From the NCBI GenBank assembly GCA_026210745.1, contig CP110631.1:3720001-3784000 (forward strand): a DNA stretch of 64,000 bases, written 5' to 3'. The translations under genes and the position numbers were made by a program. The notes below the pieces were generated by a model, which was given only the letters and a program-made list of their open reading frames with translations, had not been told where the DNA came from and did not search any database. Origin of the DNA: Exobasidium rhododendri. Its lineage: Eukaryota; Basidiomycota; Exobasidiomycetes; Exobasidiales; Exobasidiaceae. This document shows positions 61,132 to 64,000 of this stretch, in pieces (within the stretch, counting starts at the first letter, position 1; each line of letters opens with the position of its first letter).

Positions 61132-62536
61132 TCATAATTGCACAGCTTCCTTGATTCGCCTGACAAAGACTGAAGCGCTCTCGATCTTGAGCCCCATCTC
61201 TTTCTCATACTGAGGCGGCAATTTCTCCACCACTGCTGCGTCCGACTTGTCTTTTTCCACACCCAGATATCGCAACCTCGACGCATCTTCTTTGTAAGTT
61301 CGCAGCAGAAAGATCAAGCTACCTTTTGCGACTTTGTTTGTACCAGCTTTCCTTGCTTCTGTGTGCGAAGTCAAGCTCTCGTAGATGGTGGCTTTCCACT
61401 TGTGTCCATCTGCTTCTTCGGACTGCATTTCCAACTCCACCCCTCCCAGTGCTTCCAGTACTTGCAACCTAGCTTCCAGTCTGGCGATTCGATCTCGCAA
61501 TTTGCTATTATCTAACTCTCGCTGCAATGCACTCCCTCTCAGTCGCTGCATCTCTTCCCTTGCCCTACTTTCTGAATCGTCAGAGGACCGCTGAGTGCCG
61601 TTATGGGTCTTGTAGCTGTCTCCTTCGTCATCATGAACTCCGGGCAGGGAGGCATGAGAGGCAGTCGGGCTGGGACTTAAGACCGGCTCGTGCAAACCTA
61701 GCTTCTGCTGCCCATTTTTTCCATTGTATTTGCTCTCTCCTGATCCATTTAACCGGTTGTGCGTAACGAGCAATGACATTGGATCAGTAGTATCGGACGT
61801 CTGTTATAAAGCCAGATTTGGTTCAGTATTCTTGCTCGCTTGTGAGCTTCTGACCTTCTAAACTCACTCGAATCTCTTGCCAGATCTTACTTTTGTCAAA
61901 GCTTCGAAGCGCCTTATCGAAATCGAAATCTTCTTGTAGATCAGGCTCATTTGCCTCAAGTGCTGTTGCTCTTGACTGTGCTTTCTTCTTGCTCTTCGTC
62001 TGCTGCTTCTTCCCATTTCTCGCAGGTTCGTATTCGGTCTCATCTTCCGTGTGTGTCCTGGAAGACACGCCTAAATCGACAACAACATTTTTTCCGCCCT
62101 TCGCCTTTGCTGCATTTCGAGGCCGAGCAGATGTGCCCACCTCGTTCTTGTTGAGTGACAGACCAGCAGGCATACGCGACACAAGCACTGATGATTCCGT
62201 TGACGGCAGGAGGTTAGCTACGTCTGCATTATGTTTGGCCTCGGTAGTGTAGGATATGATTGCAGGATCATTGAACTGGGGAGGATGAGATTGAAGCGAG
62301 TGTGTAGTTACTGGTATCGATGCAGGTCGTGCTTTCATTGCTGTTCTTGACGCCAAGTCCTCAGAAATCATCTTCAGATCAGCGATCTCGCTTCGTGTCA
62401 CTGAGACTAGACCCCCATTGCCTTGAAGGATGCACAATGTCCCTGTTGTAGTGTTTATATCAATGATCTTCCCTGTGACCACGCCATCCGATTGCAGCTG
62501 CACCTCTACAGTCAGGCCAAGGAAAGAAGATGACAT
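61132..62536 (-). CDS. Edc3-type LSm+FDF protein fused to a Csm1/Pcs1-like C-terminal domain
   Basis: Proposed exons are 62536-61868 and 61800-61132 (445 residues); an in-frame ATG at 62614 would add 26. The LSm domain at residues 1-60 (MSSSFLGLTVEVQLQSDGVV) matches Edc3, the decapping activator of P-bodies. The FDF motif (EDFDFDKALRSFDKSKIW, about 202-219) runs without a break over the 67-nt intron into QEIR|TSDTTDPMSLLVTHNRL and then KLGLHEPVL, all Edc3-like. The YjeF_N domain expected next is missing. Instead there is a coiled coil (about 298-342) and a ~100-residue globular end (SLIFLLRTY, RLRYLGVEKDKSDAAVVEKL, ASVFVRRIKEA) that resembles the Csm1/Pcs1 C-terminal domain of monopolin. Edc3 front: high confidence. 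Csm1 likeness: moderate, by eye. It shares a 237-bp divergent promoter with VPS18. Confidence 0.78.
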
Positions 62537-62773
62537 GACGATGTGTGTGAGAGCTCGAAGGACTGCGAAGGGAAGAAGTGGTAGCTGCTGGACAAGATGC
62601 TGGCCCAACGTCATTCCTTACACGCGCCCGGAGAACTTCAGTGTTACTACTGACTCTCACAGTAAGAAAGCCTGTCGAACCGTGCGAGCAAAATTCGTAG
62701 ATGGGCAGGATCGACATTGGCACTTAGCCTTTCCTTCGCGCCGTCACAAGATCGCCAATAGTGTGCCCCCGAG
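62537..62773. promoter_or_regulatory. Divergent promoter EDC3-like / VPS18
   Basis: 237 bp between oppositely directed start codons; it must serve both genes. No specific element recognised. Confidence 0.5.
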
Positions 62774-64000
62774 ATGGACATGTTCGAGGAGTGAGTCACA
62801 CTTGAGACGTGCAGGGTGGATGGAAAGAGAGAGAAGACCAGGCTGAAATTTGTCATGTCTGCTGCTTCAGCTTCGTCCAGACATCTCGGTCTGCGCCTCA
62901 GCTGCAAACGGGACAAGGAGGCTTCGAACAGGACGAAGGTGGTCGGAATCTCGATCCTGTCACTGCTCTTGAGACCGGTTTTGTGTCTAGTGATGCCTAC
63001 CAACATGATGCATCTTTGCCACCCATATTCCAACTGGGTCGAGTTCAGTATGCCTTCTCCGCCCCTTTAGCTTGTCTTACCGTCTCGTCCAATCTTCTCA
63101 CCATGTGCTTGTACGCCTACCCTTCGCCATCTCGATTGGCTCAAAACGCCGCAAACTTGCCGGCACCACCAAAACTGGTACGAATCAATCTCGACGATCC
63201 GGAAAAGACGCTAGAGGCTGAGGTACCCCTTCCACCGCTTCCAAGGCTGCGTAATGCACCGCCTTCAGATCCTTCACTGCTAGGACCGCACAAGATGTTC
63301 GCAGATCCTAGTGGTAAACACCTCGTCTTGACGACGAGAAACGGCGACAATTTTTACTGGATATCTGGGTGGAAGAGGGCGAGGATATTGCCTCGACTGA
63401 AAGGAATTGTTATTGAGAGCATTGCATGGCGTCAGACAGGAGAATCATCTCAACGAGGAGGAAAGTTGCATCTTAAAGGACAGACAAGCAATGCTTCTAC
63501 TATCATTTCGACGGGCGAGATCTTGATAGGAACACAGTCTGGTGATATCTTTGAGACGATGCTAGTGACCCAGACACCACATGACGCAGAAGACGGCGAC
63601 TTTCTCGATCGTTTGGCCAGGAGGACTGCGCCGAGTGGGCCAGAAGTTGATCGATACCTTCGACACCTCTTTCGACTTCCAGAGAGGCAGCCCATCACGG
63701 GACTATGTAGCGAGATCTTCAAGACCGGGTCTCCTTCTCGTGCCGCTGTGGTTGTGACGACGAGTACGCGAATTTACGAATTCGTGGGTGAACTAGGCAA
63801 GGGAAGAAGTGACTATGACAGTAATGAAGGGGAAGATCTGTATGAGAAGCTTTTTGCTCCTTATCGCGGCGATGTCATACCTAATCTAAGTGAGTTTCAC
63901 AAGTTCCCAGAGAGGAGCGACAAATCCAGAACCTTATTGACAGAACGTATGTCCATGTCCAGGATCCGAGCTGCCAGGTGACTTGCCGTACTCCGAGTTG
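62774..64000 (+). CDS. VPS18: Vacuolar sorting protein Vps18/Pep3 (5' part, runs off window)
   Basis: Proposed exons are 62774-62790, 62871-63889 and 63963 onward, truncated by the window end. The 17-nt first exon encodes MDMFE and joins D|FVQTSRSAPQLQ. The last junction restores the family motif ELPGDLPYSEL. Vps18 is a core subunit of the HOPS and CORVET tethering complexes on vacuole and endosome. The visible ~360 residues are the N-terminal beta-propeller: LLTMCLYAYPSP, RINLDDPEKTLEAEVPL, HKMFADPSGKHLVLTTRNGD, LKGIVIESIAWRQ and STGEILIGTQSGDIFETML. The alpha-solenoid and RING finger would lie beyond 64000. The reading frame appears to stop near 63981 only because the second intron is read through. 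Confidence 0.92.

Noticed and set aside
62809-63981. Uninterrupted 390-codon VPS18 ORF
   Set aside because: Its first 20 codons and last 30 codons are intron sequence; splicing at 62870/62871 and 63889/63963 restores the family sequence.

Overview
This window is nuclear DNA of a filamentous or dimorphic fungus, most likely a basidiomycete. I infer Ustilaginomycotina from the short GT-AG introns, very long intron-poor ORFs, disordered Ser/Gln-rich extensions and the gene set. The standard genetic code fits every gene. Most genes are conserved housekeeping genes. Gene models below were spliced by eye, so exon junctions are proposals; most are anchored by a conserved motif running across the junction.

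Left part (1-16.3 kb): SUP35/eRF3, a Bqt4-like APSES nuclear-envelope protein, ATG13, an SMG6/EST1-type PIN endonuclease on the minus strand, and lysyl-tRNA synthetase with a likely mitochondrial-targeting upstream start. 16.4-20.2 kb: a spliced 64-residue RAMP4/SERP1/Ysy6 gene that no long ORF reveals, the mRNA-export adaptor ALY/Yra1, and a group II PLP decarboxylase. 21-31 kb: an intron-containing tRNA-Lys(CUU), PSY2 (PP4 regulatory subunit 3), an ORMDL regulator of sphingolipid synthesis, and TSR1 (40S biogenesis). 31-42.4 kb: a 10-exon ATR/Mec1/Rad3 checkpoint kinase, then a convergent 8-exon ATG22-like vacuolar effluxer.

42.6-45.9 kb is an apparently intact PIF/Harbinger transposon (3.3 kb) with terminal inverted repeats, a candidate 3-bp target duplication, a DDE transposase and a Myb/SANT-like protein gene that converge on a shared CTAG. 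To its right are a maltose/galactoside-type acetyltransferase and a second copy of the tRNA-Lys gene, identical to the first including its 47-nt intron. 49-60 kb holds three unrelated Zn2Cys6 regulators side by side; the middle one carries two zinc clusters. The right end has a small Cys-rich membrane protein, a two-exon gene that joins an Edc3-type LSm+FDF front to a Csm1/Pcs1-like coiled-coil and globular domain, and the 5' part of VPS18, which runs off the window.

The most unusual item is the EDC3-CSM1-like fusion (61132-62536, minus). Other items worth attention are the dual-start lysyl-tRNA synthetase, the double-zinc-cluster regulator, the hidden RAMP4 gene, the Harbinger element and the PAM2-like motifs of eRF3. 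I saw no secondary-metabolite cluster, mating-type locus, CRISPR array, virus-derived sequence or rRNA.
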